The notes under the pieces: model-generated
Seen by the model: only the letters and a program-made list of their open reading frames with translations
The model's database searches: none
Told to the model about the DNA's origin: nothing
Origin: Sphagnum compactum
Taxonomy: Eukaryota; Bryophyta; Sphagnopsida; Sphagnales
Assembly: GCA_965153455.1 (NCBI GenBank)
Contig: OZ234493.1
Coordinates: forward strand, 16,048,213-16,112,212
Direction: 5' to 3'
DNA length: 64,000 nt
Position numbers and translations under genes: made by a program
In this document: positions 63,722 through 64,000 of the stretch, piece by piece
Position numbering within the stretch: the stretch's first letter is position 1
Layout of the letters: each line of letters begins with the position of its first letter

Positions 63722-64000
63722 GACCTCCTAATCGTCTATTGTGGAGAAAAGACGAGCACATTCCTAATGAAATAATCCATATCACACTCGAGTGTGCCGT
63801 ACACCTTCATGGCCATTGGAATAAAGTGGTGCCCCTCATGAAACCCTCTATACTTACAGATCTTAACAATGCCACTAAACTTCACAGCTACACCTATTAG
63901 TCAATTAATGACACTCGAAGCCACCATCTCCTGTGTTAGGTTAATAACCACCACATCGGCAATGAAGACCTGATCCTCTCAGATCATGTAAAGATCGACT
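63722..64000 (-). pseudogene. Decayed retroelement-like coding fragment
   Basis: Read on the minus strand from the window edge, one frame gives VFIADVVVINLTQEMVASSV, a TGA stop at 63901-63903, then KYRGFHEGHHFIPMAMKVYG and DMDYFIRNVLVFSPQ before a TAG at 63736-63738. The HHFIPMAMxVYG pattern with a following DMDxFIR resembles the conserved segment after the reverse transcriptase in retroelements common in plant genomes. In-frame stops show it is dead. The rest of the element should lie beyond the right edge. The family assignment rests on recall of the motif and is moderate at best. Confidence 0.5.

Overview
The window is nuclear DNA of a land plant. The evidence is spliced genes with short GT-AG introns (about 80 to 430 bp), a chloroplast FtsH protease with a plastid transit region, a plant-type PNGase A, CCCTAAA-type telomere-like motifs, and AT-rich intergenic DNA full of small inverted-repeat transposons and minisatellites. 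The exact clade cannot be fixed from the sequence. The short introns within long, repeat-rich spacers would suit a seed-free plant or an early-diverging lineage, but this is inference.

Layout. 1-13 kb has no recognised gene apart from one small acidic ORF (4945-5208, minus). It holds CACTA-type MITEs (3507-3664, 3984-4159, 6782-6921), a TIR element carrying a zinc-knuckle coding fragment (7991-8192) and a ~200-bp tandem array (8714-9545). 13.0-15.8 kb (minus) is FtsH2/VAR2-type thylakoid protease in 4 exons. 15.8-19.6 kb is the divergent intergenic region, with a degenerate GAGATGTC-rich minisatellite. 19.6-26.7 kb (plus) is DIS3/RRP44, the exosome nuclease, which I rebuilt as 24 exons coding for 942 residues. 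26.7-44.5 kb is repeat-rich with no recognised gene and ends in a purine-rich leader. 44.5-46.5 kb (plus) is a PNGase A-like protein. 47.7-48.4 kb (plus) is TAF9 in 2 exons. 51.2-55.8 kb (minus) is a 10-exon gene for a 948-residue nuclear protein with a PHD finger and a C-terminal telobox Myb domain. 56-64 kb is AT-rich, with a 44-bp minisatellite, a TIR element and, at the end, a decayed retroelement-like fragment on the minus strand.

The intact genes are housekeeping functions and do not form a pathway: RNA decay, transcription initiation, photosystem quality control, glycoprotein turnover and telomere/chromatin. A theme does link them. Telo-boxes (AAACCCTAA or close forms) lie upstream of DIS3 and TAF9, and an 11-unit minisatellite carrying at least five exact telo-boxes lies 0.5-1.0 kb upstream of the PHD-Myb gene, whose own Myb domain belongs to the class that reads this motif. 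That possible autoregulatory arrangement is the most interesting thing I found.
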